Source: Salegentibacter_A chungangensis
GTDB taxonomy: Bacteria; Bacteroidota; Bacteroidia; Flavobacteriales; Flavobacteriaceae
DNA length: 64,000 bases
Direction of reading: 5' to 3'
Assembly: GCF_042678405.1 (NCBI RefSeq)
Contig: NZ_JBHTLI010000001.1
Coordinates: 186,001 to 250,000 of the forward strand
The stretch's first letter is position 1. Each line of letters starts with the position of its first letter. The position numbers and the translations under genes were made by a program. Under the pieces are notes generated by a model, which made no database searches, had not been told where the DNA came from, and saw only the letters and a program-made list of their open reading frames with translations. Positions 23,805 to 32,445 of the stretch are shown one piece after another.

Positions 23805-24479
23805 CTATTTTATCCTAAATTGAATGTAGGTAATGGGTTTTCCCTGCTCAAGATACTGTTTTTCATAGAATGTCTGAATACCTATAACCTCTTCCGGCGA
23901 ATATTTATTACTGTACACATCATGATGCGCATAGATCACTTCGTGACCCTGCCCGTGCAGGAGCCCAAGCGTGTACCCGTGCATAAATTCACTGTCGGTT
24001 TTTAAATTCACCAATCCCTCAGGTTTCAGGATATGCTTATAGCGTTGCAAAAATTCGGAATTCGTCAACCTGTGTTTGGTCCTTTTGTACTTGATCTGCG
24101 GATCGGGGAAAGTGATCCAGATCTCATCGACTTCATTTTCATCAAAGATAAGGTCAATAAGCTCGATCTGTGTTCTTATAAAGGCAACATTATCAAGACC
24201 TTCTTCCAAGGCTGTTTTGGCTCCCCGCCAGAACCTGGCTCCCTTAATGTCGATGCCAATAAAGTTCTTATCGGGGTTTTTCCGGGCAAGGCTCACACTA
24301 TACTCACCTTTTCCGCACCCCAACTCCAAAACTATAGGTTTGTCATTCTTAAAAAAATCTTTACTCCAGTTGCCTTTCAATTTAAATTGTCCTTCCGTAA
24401 GCTCCTCACGAGAGGGCTGAATGACATTTGAAAAGCTCTCGTTCTCTCTAAATCGTTTCAGTTTATTTTTACTTCCCAC
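23805..24479 (-). CDS. trmB: tRNA (guanine(46)-N7)-methyltransferase
   Basis: The 224-residue SAM-dependent enzyme has motif I VLELGCGKGEYSVSLA, then NFIGIDIKGARFWRGAKTA, the TrmB signature ITFPDPQIKYKRTKHRLT, and a C-terminal GKPITYIQFRIK. These identify TrmB, which makes m7G46 in the tRNA variable loop. It is the first gene of a minus-strand operon with the LysE-type exporter and ATL genes. The divergent glycosyltransferase gene begins 69 bases away. Confidence 0.97.
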   Translation of the reverse strand: MGSKNKLKRFRENESFSNVIQPSREELTEGQFKLKGNWSKDFFKNDKPIVLELGCGKGEYSVSLARKNPDKNFIGIDIKGARFWRGAKTALEEGLDNVAFIRTQIELIDLIFDENEVDEIWITFPDPQIKYKRTKHRLTNSEFLQRYKHILKPEGLVNLKTDSEFMHGYTLGLLHGQGHEVIYAHHDVYSNKYSPEEVIGIQTFYEKQYLEQGKPITYIQFRIK

Positions 24480-24547
24480 CTGATTATTTAATATTTTGGT
24501 AAAATTAAATAAAATCGCGCACAGGCGGGTAATAATATAATTGATAT

Positions 24548-25606
24548 ATGCAGAAGAAACGGGTTTTGGTTGCCGCCCTTAATTGGGGACTTGGCCACGC
24601 AACCAGGTGCATCCCGATCATAGAGAAACTTCAGGAACAAAACTTTGAGCCTGTTCTTGCTTCAGACGGGGCTGCATTGGCCTTACTTCGCAAAGAACAC
24701 CCTCACCTAAAAAGTTTTGAGTTGCCTTCCTATAACATTGAATATGCTTCTTCCGGCTCTCTTTTAAAGTGGAAATTACTGCTTAACACACCTTCGATCT
24801 TGAATGCCATAAAACTGGAAAAGCTGGAAACCGAAAAACTGGTGAAAACCCACAATATCAACGGGGTCATTTCAGATAACAGATTCGGGGTAAGATCTGA
24901 ACTGGTGAAATCTGTATTCATAACCCACCAGTTAAATGTATTAAGCGGAAACACCACTTACCTGAGCAGTAAATTGCACCAGAACTATATAAGAAAATTT
25001 GACGAATGCTGGATTCCTGATATGCCCGGTGCAATGAATCTTAGCGGGATCCTGGGGCACCTGAAAAAGCAAAAACCTCATATAAAATATATAGGCCCGC
25101 TTAGCAGGTTCGAAAAAAAGGAACTCCGGCTGAAATATCAAATGATGGTCTTGCTGTCGGGACCGGAACCTCAGCGAACGATTCTCGAAAAGATACTTCT
25201 GAGAGAGCTGGGAGGTTTCCAGGGAAAATTACTGTTCGTTCGGGGCGTTATGGAAGGAGAAGAAATCGCTAGCGAAAATCCCAATCTTAAGATCAGAAAT
25301 CATATGTACGGTAAAGAGCTGGAAGAGGCCGTAAACAGCAGTGAACTCGTCTTATGCCGGTCAGGCTATTCCAGCATTATGGACCTGTCGAAACTTGAAA
25401 AAAAGGCTTTTTTCATTCCAACACCCGGGCAATTCGAACAGGAATATCTCGCAGAAAGGCTAAAGACACTGGGGATAGCTCCTTTCTGCAGGCAGGAAGA
25501 CTTCAGCCTGAAAAAGTTGGAAGAATTAAAGAATTATTCAGGCTTCGGCAGCCTCGGGTTTAGTGTTGACTTCAGCAGGCTTTTGGCTCTTTTCCAGGGT
25601 GAATGA
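24548..25606 (+). CDS. Glycosyltransferase, GT-B fold (GT28-like C domain)
   Basis: The 352-residue protein opens with VLVAALNWGLGHATRC, an N-terminal Rossmann strand-turn-helix with the GxGHATR motif of MurG/GT28-type enzymes. The C-terminal half has LLSGPEPQRTILE and the donor-binding segment LVLCRSGYSSIMDLS, followed by TPGQFEQEYLA. It probably transfers a sugar from a UDP-sugar to a lipid or polysaccharide acceptor at the inner face of the membrane. Donor and acceptor are unknown. Its last 69 bases overlap the convergent histidine kinase gene, which is unusual in this otherwise spaced genome. Confidence 0.82.
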   Translation: MQKKRVLVAALNWGLGHATRCIPIIEKLQEQNFEPVLASDGAALALLRKEHPHLKSFELPSYNIEYASSGSLLKWKLLLNTPSILNAIKLEKLETEKLVKTHNINGVISDNRFGVRSELVKSVFITHQLNVLSGNTTYLSSKLHQNYIRKFDECWIPDMPGAMNLSGILGHLKKQKPHIKYIGPLSRFEKKELRLKYQMMVLLSGPEPQRTILEKILLRELGGFQGKLLFVRGVMEGEEIASENPNLKIRNHMYGKELEEAVNSSELVLCRSGYSSIMDLSKLEKKAFFIPTPGQFEQEYLAERLKTLGIAPFCRQEDFSLKKLEELKNYSGFGSLGFSVDFSRLLALFQGE

Positions 25607-26623
25607 AAATTCGCTTCCCACTCCAAAAACACTTTCCACATAAATCTTCTCACCGTGAGCCTCAATAATGTGCTTTACGATAGAAAGTCCAAGTCCTGAA
25701 CCTCCTTCTTTACGGGAACCGCTTTTATCGACACGGTAGAATCGCTCAAAAAGCCTGGGAATATTTTCCTTTTCGATCCCCTCCCCGTTATCGGTCACCC
25801 TAACAATCACCTTATTCTTAATAAGGTTTTCGACACTTATTTCTGTAGTGCCGCCTTTTTTACCATATTTAATGGAATTCACGATAAGATTGGTAATTAC
25901 CTGCTGAATCCTTTCCATATCGGCCTTCACCCAAATTGGCTCTTCATATTGCACATCGAAAGTGAGAGTGATATTCTTCTTCGCGGCTTTCATTTCCAGC
26001 AGCTCAAAAGAATTTTGAATAAGCTCCACGATATCGAAATCTTCTTCATGCAAATGGAGATCCCCGGTCTCCAGTTTCGTGATCATATCCAGGTCCCTGA
26101 CAATATAAATAAGCCGCTCCACTCCTTTGCTCGCACGGTTCAGATACTTCTTGCGCACCGATTTATCTTTTATAGCTCCGTCAAGCAGGGTAAGAATATA
26201 GCCCTGAACCGTAAAAAGCGGTGTTTTGAGTTCGTGAGACACATTGCCAAGGAACTCCTTTCGGTAGGCTTCCCGTACTTTGAGAGTCTCGATCTCAAGT
26301 TTTTTGTTTTCGGCAAACTTTTCAACCTCCCGGGTAAGCGTCGCCATATCTGTGGTAACCTGGCTTGGGCTTAAAGTAGTTGAATCCAGAATGGTCACAT
26401 TATCATAAATCTTCTGGATACGCTTATAAATAAAATGTTCTACTCTATACTGAATAATAAAAAAAGAGAAAACATAGCAGATTACCGACAAGATAATTAG
26501 TGGAAGTATTTTAACTCCGGAAGTAAGGAACATAAAACCACCCACCAACAGGCAAACGAAAAGCGTTATATATAGCGATGTCTTGATCGCAAACTTATAT
26601 GATTTCTTAAAATTTTTTGGCAT
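25538..26623 (-). CDS. Sensor histidine kinase, PhoR-like
   Basis: The 361-residue protein has two close transmembrane helices (about 13-33 and 38-57) with almost no periplasmic loop. A coiled linker follows, then a HisKA domain with FLGNVSHELKTPL (His130) and an HATPase domain with N, G1 and G2 boxes (NLIVNSIKYG, VTDNGEGIE, GSGLGLSIVKHI). The lack of an external sensor domain fits PhoR-type kinases that sense through a membrane complex. It is co-transcribed with the response regulator (one-base overlap). The last 23 codons overlap the convergent glycosyltransferase gene. PhoR identity rests on context and similarity, not proof. Confidence 0.9.
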   Translation of the reverse strand: MPKNFKKSYKFAIKTSLYITLFVCLLVGGFMFLTSGVKILPLIILSVICYVFSFFIIQYRVEHFIYKRIQKIYDNVTILDSTTLSPSQVTTDMATLTREVEKFAENKKLEIETLKVREAYRKEFLGNVSHELKTPLFTVQGYILTLLDGAIKDKSVRKKYLNRASKGVERLIYIVRDLDMITKLETGDLHLHEEDFDIVELIQNSFELLEMKAAKKNITLTFDVQYEEPIWVKADMERIQQVITNLIVNSIKYGKKGGTTEISVENLIKNKVIVRVTDNGEGIEKENIPRLFERFYRVDKSGSRKEGGSGLGLSIVKHIIEAHGEKIYVESVFGVGSEFSFTLEKSQKPAEVNTKPEAAEA

Positions 26624-27306
26624 TAAACCACGAACTTGTATCCTACTCCTTTTACTGTTTTAAAGCTTTCATCACCTATTTTTTCCCGAAGTTTCCTGAT
26701 GTGGACATCTATGGTACGTCCTCCTACCACAACTTCATTACCCCAGATCCTGTCAAGAATATCTTCCCTCTTAAAGACCTTACCGGGCTTTGAAGCCAAT
26801 AAAGACAGCAATTCGAATTCCTTTCGCGGAAGAGTCATTTCATTACCATCCTTAACAACCTTATACTCATCTCTGTTAATAGTAAGGTTTCCAATTTTCA
26901 CAATATTTGAAGGCCCCTGGTCATCCCGAAACCTTCTCAAAAGAGCCTTAACCTTACTTACCAGGACCTTAGGCTTAATAGGTTTGGTGATATAATCATC
27001 GGCACCGGCATCATAACCCGCCATTTGTGAATAATCTTCCCCTCTTGCAGTAAGGAAGGTGATAATGCTTTCCTCCATTCCCGGGATCTTCCTTATTTGT
27101 TCACAGGCTTCAATCCCATCCATCTCAGGCATCATTACATCCAGAATGATTAATTGTGGTTTTTTCTTTTTGGCCAGTTTCACGGCATCGGCTCCGTTCT
27201 CGGCTGTTACTACCTGGTAACCTTCGGCTGAAAGGTTATACCCCACAATTTCCAAAATATCCGGCTCGTCATCAACAAGCAGAATACAGATATCTTTTTT
27301 TTTCAT
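26623..27306 (-). CDS. Response regulator, PhoB/OmpR family
   Basis: The 227-residue protein has a receiver domain with acidic pocket DDE (12-14), phosphoacceptor Asp56 (IILDVMMPEMDG), a conserved Thr and KPIKPKVL (Lys switch). A winged-helix DNA-binding domain follows, ending GRTIDVHIRKLREKIGDESFKTVKGVGYKF. It is the first gene of the pair, and the kinase start overlaps its stop. The divergent neighbour is a TonB-dependent receptor with an 11-bp phased operator-like array between them, which supports a PhoB-like phosphate regulator. Confidence 0.93.
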   Translation of the reverse strand: MKKKDICILLVDDEPDILEIVGYNLSAEGYQVVTAENGADAVKLAKKKKPQLIILDVMMPEMDGIEACEQIRKIPGMEESIITFLTARGEDYSQMAGYDAGADDYITKPIKPKVLVSKVKALLRRFRDDQGPSNIVKIGNLTINRDEYKVVKDGNEMTLPRKEFELLSLLASKPGKVFKREDILDRIWGNEVVVGGRTIDVHIRKLREKIGDESFKTVKGVGYKFVV

Positions 27307-27382
27307 TTTCTAATTAACTGAGTTGGTTATTCTACTGTAAAAGTAAAGATTAATTTGAACTTATTATTTCCTCCTGCCATTC

Positions 27383-27448
27383 GTAACCTTTAGATAACAC
27401 TATAATCATAAAGCATTAATTAGTGATTAACACAGGCTTTACATAGCT
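27383..27448 (+). promoter_or_regulatory. Six 11-bp phased TTAACA-like units (candidate Pho box)
   Basis: The 11-base units start at 27383, 27394, 27405, 27416, 27427 and 27438. Their first six bases read GTAACC, ATAACA, ATCATA, TTAATT, TTAACA and TTTACA: T at position 2 and A at position 4 in all six, and C or T at position 5. TTAACA-N5-TTTACA is the form of a PhoP/PhoB direct repeat. The array ends 9 bases before a -7-like TTAATTTG (27453-27460), as expected for an activator site. Confidence 0.6.
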
Positions 27449-27452
27449 GCGC

Positions 27453-27460
27453 TTAATTTG
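27453..27460 (+). promoter_or_regulatory. -7-like element (TTAATTTG) of the TonB-receptor operon
   Basis: One mismatch to TAnnTTTG, 22 bases before the start codon. No -33 TTTG is present at the right distance; the phased operator array occupies that place, consistent with an activator-dependent promoter. Confidence 0.45.
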
Positions 27461-27482
27461 CCCACAAGAACTAAGCACAGAA

Positions 27483-30272
27483 ATGAGACATTTATTCACA
27501 TTAATTGCAGTCGTTATTTTTTCAACTGCATTACACGCGCAAGACCAAGCAAAAGGAACCATTGCCGGAAAACTTACCGACAAGGAAATGAACGGAGAGC
27601 CGCTCCCTTTTGCCAACGTAATTATTAAAGGTACCTCAAAAGGAACAACTTCAGATTATGACGGACTTTATAAGCTTGAAAGCCTTGAGCCCGGTACTTA
27701 TACCATAGAGTTCAGTTTCGTTGGGTATGAGACCCGCGAAATCTCGGACATTGAAGTTGTTGCCGGAAAAGTAACCGAAATCAATGCTGAACTGGGCTCC
27801 AGTGCTGCCGCTTTGGACGAGGTAGTAATTAAGACCGTCTCAAGACAGGATTCTGAGGTTGCTCTATTAATTGAACAAAAAGGAGCTGTTGAAATTAAAG
27901 AAAGTATCGGGGCACAACAACTGGCCAAGATCGGGGTATCTGATGTCGCTACGGCTACGACTAAGATCTCGGGGGTTACCAGCAGCGAAGGCTCCGGAGA
28001 TGTTTTCGTAAGAGGCCTTGGAGACCGTTACCTGTACACTACAATGAATGGTCTGCCAATACCATCAGACGATGTGGAACGCAAGAATATCGACCTTGAA
28101 TTATTTCCAACACGGGTAATCAACGATGTGAGTATTAGCAAAACATACGCTGCCCAGACTTCGGCCGACCAGGCATCCGGAAACATCAATATTACCTCAA
28201 GAGAGCTAACAGGAACAGATGAACTTGCTGTTGGTATCAAGACTGGCGTGAATACCAATGCGGTTTCCGGAGGGGTTTTCAACAACTTTAAAGTTTCAGC
28301 CAATAACAATGATGCAAGCCTTGGTTTTTATAATAAAGACTTCTCTACAAGAGACGCTTTAACCGACCAAACCTGGAACACCCAAACTGCTGACTTACCG
28401 GTAAATACAAGTTACTCCATTACGGCAGGTAAAAAGATAGGTGAAAAACTTAAGATCTTCGGGACTGCATCTCAGTCTACTTCTTTTGAGCACCGCCAGG
28501 GAGTTTTCCGCGAATTCAGAGCAAACTTCATCAATGATTCCATTACAGATGCCGAAGTATTCAAGAAAAGCATCAATACTACAGGGCTGGCGACTATCGC
28601 ATACGAACTTAACGACAGCAGTTCAGTAAAGCTCACCTCTTTATTCATCAATAAACTTACCGACGAGGTTTTTGAAGGTGGCAGAAACGGAGAAGGAAGT
28701 ATCTTTGAAGAGACAGACCCAAGCGAAGGACTTTCTCAATTTGTGAGAGACCAGAACATCAAGCAAACCCGTCTTTGGGTAAACCAGCTTTCAGGTAACC
28801 ATTTTATAGGGAAAAAAAATGAAATTGACTGGGCGGTTGGAATAAACCGTGTAGATGCCGATGAGCCTAACCGTATACGAAACGAGGTCAACTTTAACGA
28901 AAATGAAGTGGAACTGGGTAGAACAGGAGGTTTCCAGCAAAGAAAATCCGTTCAGCTTATCAACGACCTTGAATTCAACGGACTTGTTCAGGGTAAATTC
29001 ACCGTTACCGACGAAGAAGACAAAAAACTTGATTTTACGGTTGGTGCCAATTACAGAAACAAGGAGCGTGATTTCGCCTCCCAGTTCTTTGGCCTCGAAG
29101 AAGGAAACACGAACAGCATCAACCCTGCTTCTATAGACGATCTGTCTGCAGTATTTACCAGAGAGAATATCAACAATGGCAACCTTCTTGTTAACCGTCT
29201 GGACCCTGACTATTATGCAGCAGACCTTACTTCTGCGGCAGGTTTCGCGAAAATGAACTACGGGATCAACAAATTCAACTTTAATATCGGATTAAGATAC
29301 CAGATGGACGAAATGGATGTTCTCTATGATGTAGGTAACATCCCGGGCAGGATTGGTTCTTCTGCAATGTCCTACGAGAACCTTTACCCGAGTCTCAACA
29401 TTAAATATAAACTTAACGAAAGAAACAACCTTCGTTTAGCTTCAAGTAAGACCATTACTTTACCTGAATTCAAGGAAATCGCTCCTTTTGAATATGTATC
29501 TCCAACCGGGCAGGTAACCCGAGGTAATCCGGATCTTGAAGCCTCTACAAACTATAACCTGGACCTGAAATGGGAGTTCTTCCCATCCAGCAAGGAACTG
29601 GTTTCCTTAACAGGTTTCTATAAGAAAATTGAAGACCCTATCAATAAGGTTCAGGACAGGGGTGCCGCGGGAATCTTCTCTTACTTCAACTCCGGAGACA
29701 AAGCTGAAATCTACGGTATTGAGCTTGAAACCAAGATGAACCTGATCTCAGCTGAAGATGAAAAAGGAATCGACCTTGACCTTAACCTGAATGCTTCAAG
29801 AATGTGGCATACCCAGGACCTTAAGGAGATAAGAGATGATGAGGGAAGACTTATAAGAACCTTCCGCTACAAAGGCCTTAAAGAATCAGGTCTTCAGGGA
29901 GCGTCTGACTGGATCTTCAACGGATCTCTAAATATGAGTACAAATACTGAAAATCCGCTTTCAGCCAGTATTACCGCCAACTATGCATCAGACAAGATCT
30001 ATGCTTTGGGAGCTCCGGAGATCCAGACTCAAGGAGACACTTTCTACAATGACGCTATTGTGGAGCAAGGTTTTGTAACCCTGGATATGTTATTGAGCAA
30101 AGAATTTGGAGATCACTGGAAGTTAAGGCTTTCAGGAAAAAACCTGCTTAACCCACAGGTTAAAAGAACACAAAAGATAAAACCAAGTACTACCGGTGTG
30201 GAAACTACACGCACCATCAGGTCATACTCCACCGGAGCCGTAATAAGCCTTGGTGTTGACTATAGTTTTTAA
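27483..30272 (+). CDS. TonB-dependent receptor with N-terminal carboxypeptidase-regulatory domain
   Basis: The 929-residue protein has a signal peptide (1-20, ending LHAQ). A carboxypeptidase-regulatory-like beta domain covers about 24-110 (KGTIAGKLTDKEMNGEPLPFANV). The plug domain covers about 120-240 (GDVFVRGLGDRYLYTTMNGLPIPS), followed by a 22-strand-type barrel ending in Phe (GVDYSF). This is an outer-membrane active transporter powered by TonB-ExbB-ExbD. It lacks a SusD neighbour and is instead followed by a duplicated-domain lipoprotein. The divergent PhoB/PhoR-like genes and the phased operator suggest induction by phosphate limitation; the substrate could be a phosphorylated compound. 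That is inference. Confidence 0.92.
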   Translation: MRHLFTLIAVVIFSTALHAQDQAKGTIAGKLTDKEMNGEPLPFANVIIKGTSKGTTSDYDGLYKLESLEPGTYTIEFSFVGYETREISDIEVVAGKVTEINAELGSSAAALDEVVIKTVSRQDSEVALLIEQKGAVEIKESIGAQQLAKIGVSDVATATTKISGVTSSEGSGDVFVRGLGDRYLYTTMNGLPIPSDDVERKNIDLELFPTRVINDVSISKTYAAQTSADQASGNINITSRELTGTDELAVGIKTGVNTNAVSGGVFNNFKVSANNNDASLGFYNKDFSTRDALTDQTWNTQTADLPVNTSYSITAGKKIGEKLKIFGTASQSTSFEHRQGVFREFRANFINDSITDAEVFKKSINTTGLATIAYELNDSSSVKLTSLFINKLTDEVFEGGRNGEGSIFEETDPSEGLSQFVRDQNIKQTRLWVNQLSGNHFIGKKNEIDWAVGINRVDADEPNRIRNEVNFNENEVELGRTGGFQQRKSVQLINDLEFNGLVQGKFTVTDEEDKKLDFTVGANYRNKERDFASQFFGLEEGNTNSINPASIDDLSAVFTRENINNGNLLVNRLDPDYYAADLTSAAGFAKMNYGINKFNFNIGLRYQMDEMDVLYDVGNIPGRIGSSAMSYENLYPSLNIKYKLNERNNLRLASSKTITLPEFKEIAPFEYVSPTGQVTRGNPDLEASTNYNLDLKWEFFPSSKELVSLTGFYKKIEDPINKVQDRGAAGIFSYFNSGDKAEIYGIELETKMNLISAEDEKGIDLDLNLNASRMWHTQDLKEIRDDEGRLIRTFRYKGLKESGLQGASDWIFNGSLNMSTNTENPLSASITANYASDKIYALGAPEIQTQGDTFYNDAIVEQGFVTLDMLLSKEFGDHWKLRLSGKNLLNPQVKRTQKIKPSTTGVETTRTIRSYSTGAVISLGVDYSF

Positions 30273-30340
30273 TCAATAATTATATAACCACGTAACCAAC
30301 ATTAATTGTGAAAACCAGCATTAATTTAAATCGAGAAAAA

Positions 30341-32290
30341 ATGAGAAATTCTTTAAGAAATCTTTCTATGCTATTTGCAGCAGTTTCAGGCCTGTTCCTG
30401 GCGAGCTGCAGCACCAATGACGACCTGATAGAAACCGGAGGAGGCGAAGAGCCAAATCCCGTAAACTCCGAACTTTCAGGTGAACTAAATGAAGATATGA
30501 CGCTTGATGCCTCTACTTCTTATTCACTTACCGGAACCCTTGAGGTAACCGCCGGCAATACGCTTACAATTCCCGCAGGAACCAAAATCACTGCCAATAA
30601 AGGAACAGATGTTTATATAGTGGTGCACCAGGATGCCGATATTGAGATCCAGGGAACTGCCTCTAACCCGGTAATTATGGCCTCTGCAAACGGAGATCCC
30701 GGAGACTGGGGCGGCCTTGTAATTGCCGGTAATGCCGAGACCACTGCCGGTGCAGGTGCTGTTGCTGAAGTAGGCGGAATCGTTTACGGAGGTAATGACA
30801 ATGCCGACAGCTCAGGGTCTATCGACTACCTTGTAATTGAAGGTGCGGGAGCACAGATAAATGCAGATTCTCAGTACAACGGGCTTAGCCTTTATGCGGT
30901 AGGTTCAGGCACACAGATCTCTAATGTAGCAATGGTCAACGGATCTGATGACGGGGTAGAATTCTTTGGAGGAACCGTTTCGGTAAGCAAAATATACCTT
31001 GAGAACAACGAAGATGATGCCATCGACTGGACCGAAGGATGGAATGGAACTGTAACAGATGCTTATATTCTTCACACCATCGAAGGTTTTTCTACCGTTG
31101 TTGAAGCTGACGGGGCCAACGGAAACCCTAAAATTGTTAACCTTACCGCTGTATCTTCTACGGGGGGTACCGCACTTCAGTTCAAAAAAGAATCCGGAGC
31201 AACTATCACAGGACTTTCTCTTACCGGATATGACACTTCTGTAGATATGAGAGATGAAGGGCCGCTGGCCAACGTGATTATTGAAGGGGAAGCTGCAAAT
31301 CCTGAAATGACATATACTACTGCGGCTACGGTATCAGAAAGTGATTTCGACTGGATCAATAACCGTTCAGTTGTTGCTGAAACTGTTCTTCAGGGTGTAA
31401 TCAATACCGAAGTTAGCCTTAACCCGGACGTAACTTACGAACTAAACTCTTCTTACATCGTTGAAGAAGGAGGAAAGCTTATTATCCCTGCGGGGACCAG
31501 GATCGTTGCCCGTGACGGGGGAACCGACGTTTACATTGCTGTTCTGCAAGGCGGAATGATAGACATTCAGGGAACTGAAGAAAATCCTGTGGTAATTTCC
31601 TCAGTGAATGCCAATCCCGGAGACTGGGGCGGACTTACACTTTGCGGAAAAGCAACAACCACTGCCGGAGCAGGTGCCACTGCCGAAGTTGGAGGATTTA
31701 TTTACGGTGGCAATGATGATACTGACAGTTCGGGTAGTATCAAAAACCTGGTAATTTCAGGTACAGGAGCTCAGATTAATGCCGACTCTCAATACAATGG
31801 AATTTCGTTCTATGCTGTAGGTTCAGAAACTATAGTAGAGAATGTTGCAGTGATCAACGGTGCCGATGACGGAGTTGAATTCTTTGGCGGAACTGCAGTG
31901 GTAACTAACCTGTACCTTGAGAACAATGAAGATGATGCCGTAGACTGGACTGAAGGATGGAACGGCTCAGCCACCAATGTTTACGTGAAACACGACATCG
32001 AAGACTTCTCTACTGCTGTTGAAGCCGATGGTGTGAACGGAAATCCAACTCTTTCCAACTTTACCGCGATCTCTTCCACGGGAGGAACCGCACTTCAGTT
32101 CAAGAAAGAGTCGGGTGCTACTTTCACAAACCTTTACCTTGAAGGTTACGATACTTACATCGACATGAGAGATAATGGGCCACTTTCAAATGTTAAAATT
32201 GATGGAGCAGAGGCTTCTCTGGGTGCCGACTTCAATCTTGGAGATCAGGTAGATATCTCCGGGTGGACTTGGATTTCTGCAGGACTGTAA
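30341..32290 (+). CDS. Surface or periplasmic lipoprotein with two tandem 306-residue domains
   Basis: The start is placed at ATG 30341, because the in-frame GTG at 30308 adds a polar stretch ahead of a clean lipoprotein signal (MRNSLRNLSMLFAAVSGLFL, lipobox LASC). The mature 630 residues consist of two copies of the same domain offset by 918 bases (306 codons). For example, GAQINADSQYNGLSLYAVGS in copy one matches GAQINADSQYNGISFYAVGS in copy two; FFGG, YLENNEDDA and EADGxNGNP also recur. The Gly-rich, short-strand pattern suggests a right-handed beta-helix. It follows the receptor gene by 68 bases and ends at a strong terminator. I infer a substrate-binding partner of the receptor. Confidence 0.88.
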   Translation: MRNSLRNLSMLFAAVSGLFLASCSTNDDLIETGGGEEPNPVNSELSGELNEDMTLDASTSYSLTGTLEVTAGNTLTIPAGTKITANKGTDVYIVVHQDADIEIQGTASNPVIMASANGDPGDWGGLVIAGNAETTAGAGAVAEVGGIVYGGNDNADSSGSIDYLVIEGAGAQINADSQYNGLSLYAVGSGTQISNVAMVNGSDDGVEFFGGTVSVSKIYLENNEDDAIDWTEGWNGTVTDAYILHTIEGFSTVVEADGANGNPKIVNLTAVSSTGGTALQFKKESGATITGLSLTGYDTSVDMRDEGPLANVIIEGEAANPEMTYTTAATVSESDFDWINNRSVVAETVLQGVINTEVSLNPDVTYELNSSYIVEEGGKLIIPAGTRIVARDGGTDVYIAVLQGGMIDIQGTEENPVVISSVNANPGDWGGLTLCGKATTTAGAGATAEVGGFIYGGNDDTDSSGSIKNLVISGTGAQINADSQYNGISFYAVGSETIVENVAVINGADDGVEFFGGTAVVTNLYLENNEDDAVDWTEGWNGSATNVYVKHDIEDFSTAVEADGVNGNPTLSNFTAISSTGGTALQFKKESGATFTNLYLEGYDTYIDMRDNGPLSNVKIDGAEASLGADFNLGDQVDISGWTWISAGL

Positions 32291-32332
32291 TTTTTAAATT
32301 TTGGATTAGTCAATTCATATACAAGAGATTAG

Positions 32333-32355
32333 GGCTGCCACTGGCAGCCTTTTTC
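32333..32355 (+). terminator. Terminator after the receptor-lipoprotein operon
   Basis: A perfect 7-bp stem (GGCTGCC-ACT-GGCAGCC) is followed by TTTTTC, 43 bases after the stop codon. Confidence 0.85.
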
Positions 32356-32416
32356 TTTAACAAAAGATTTAACCTAATATCCAATTGCGGCTGTTCATTT
32401 ATTTAAATTTTATTTG

Positions 32417-32424
32417 TAAGTTTG
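32417..32424 (+). promoter_or_regulatory. -7 element (TAAGTTTG) before the mini T9SS-tail gene
   Basis: An exact TAnnTTTG match overlaps an in-frame TTG at 32422, which shows that the translation start must be the ATG at 32446 instead. Confidence 0.5.
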
Positions 32425-32445
32425 TATAAACCTCGATCAGAAAGG

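Noticed and set aside
27339..27346. A TACTTTTA match as promoter of the response regulator gene
   Set aside because: It lacks the final G of the consensus and no -33 box is present; too weak to list.
30308..30340. GTG at 30308 as the start of the duplicated-domain lipoprotein
   Set aside because: It adds eleven polar residues in front of a complete lipoprotein signal; the ATG at 30341 is preferred.
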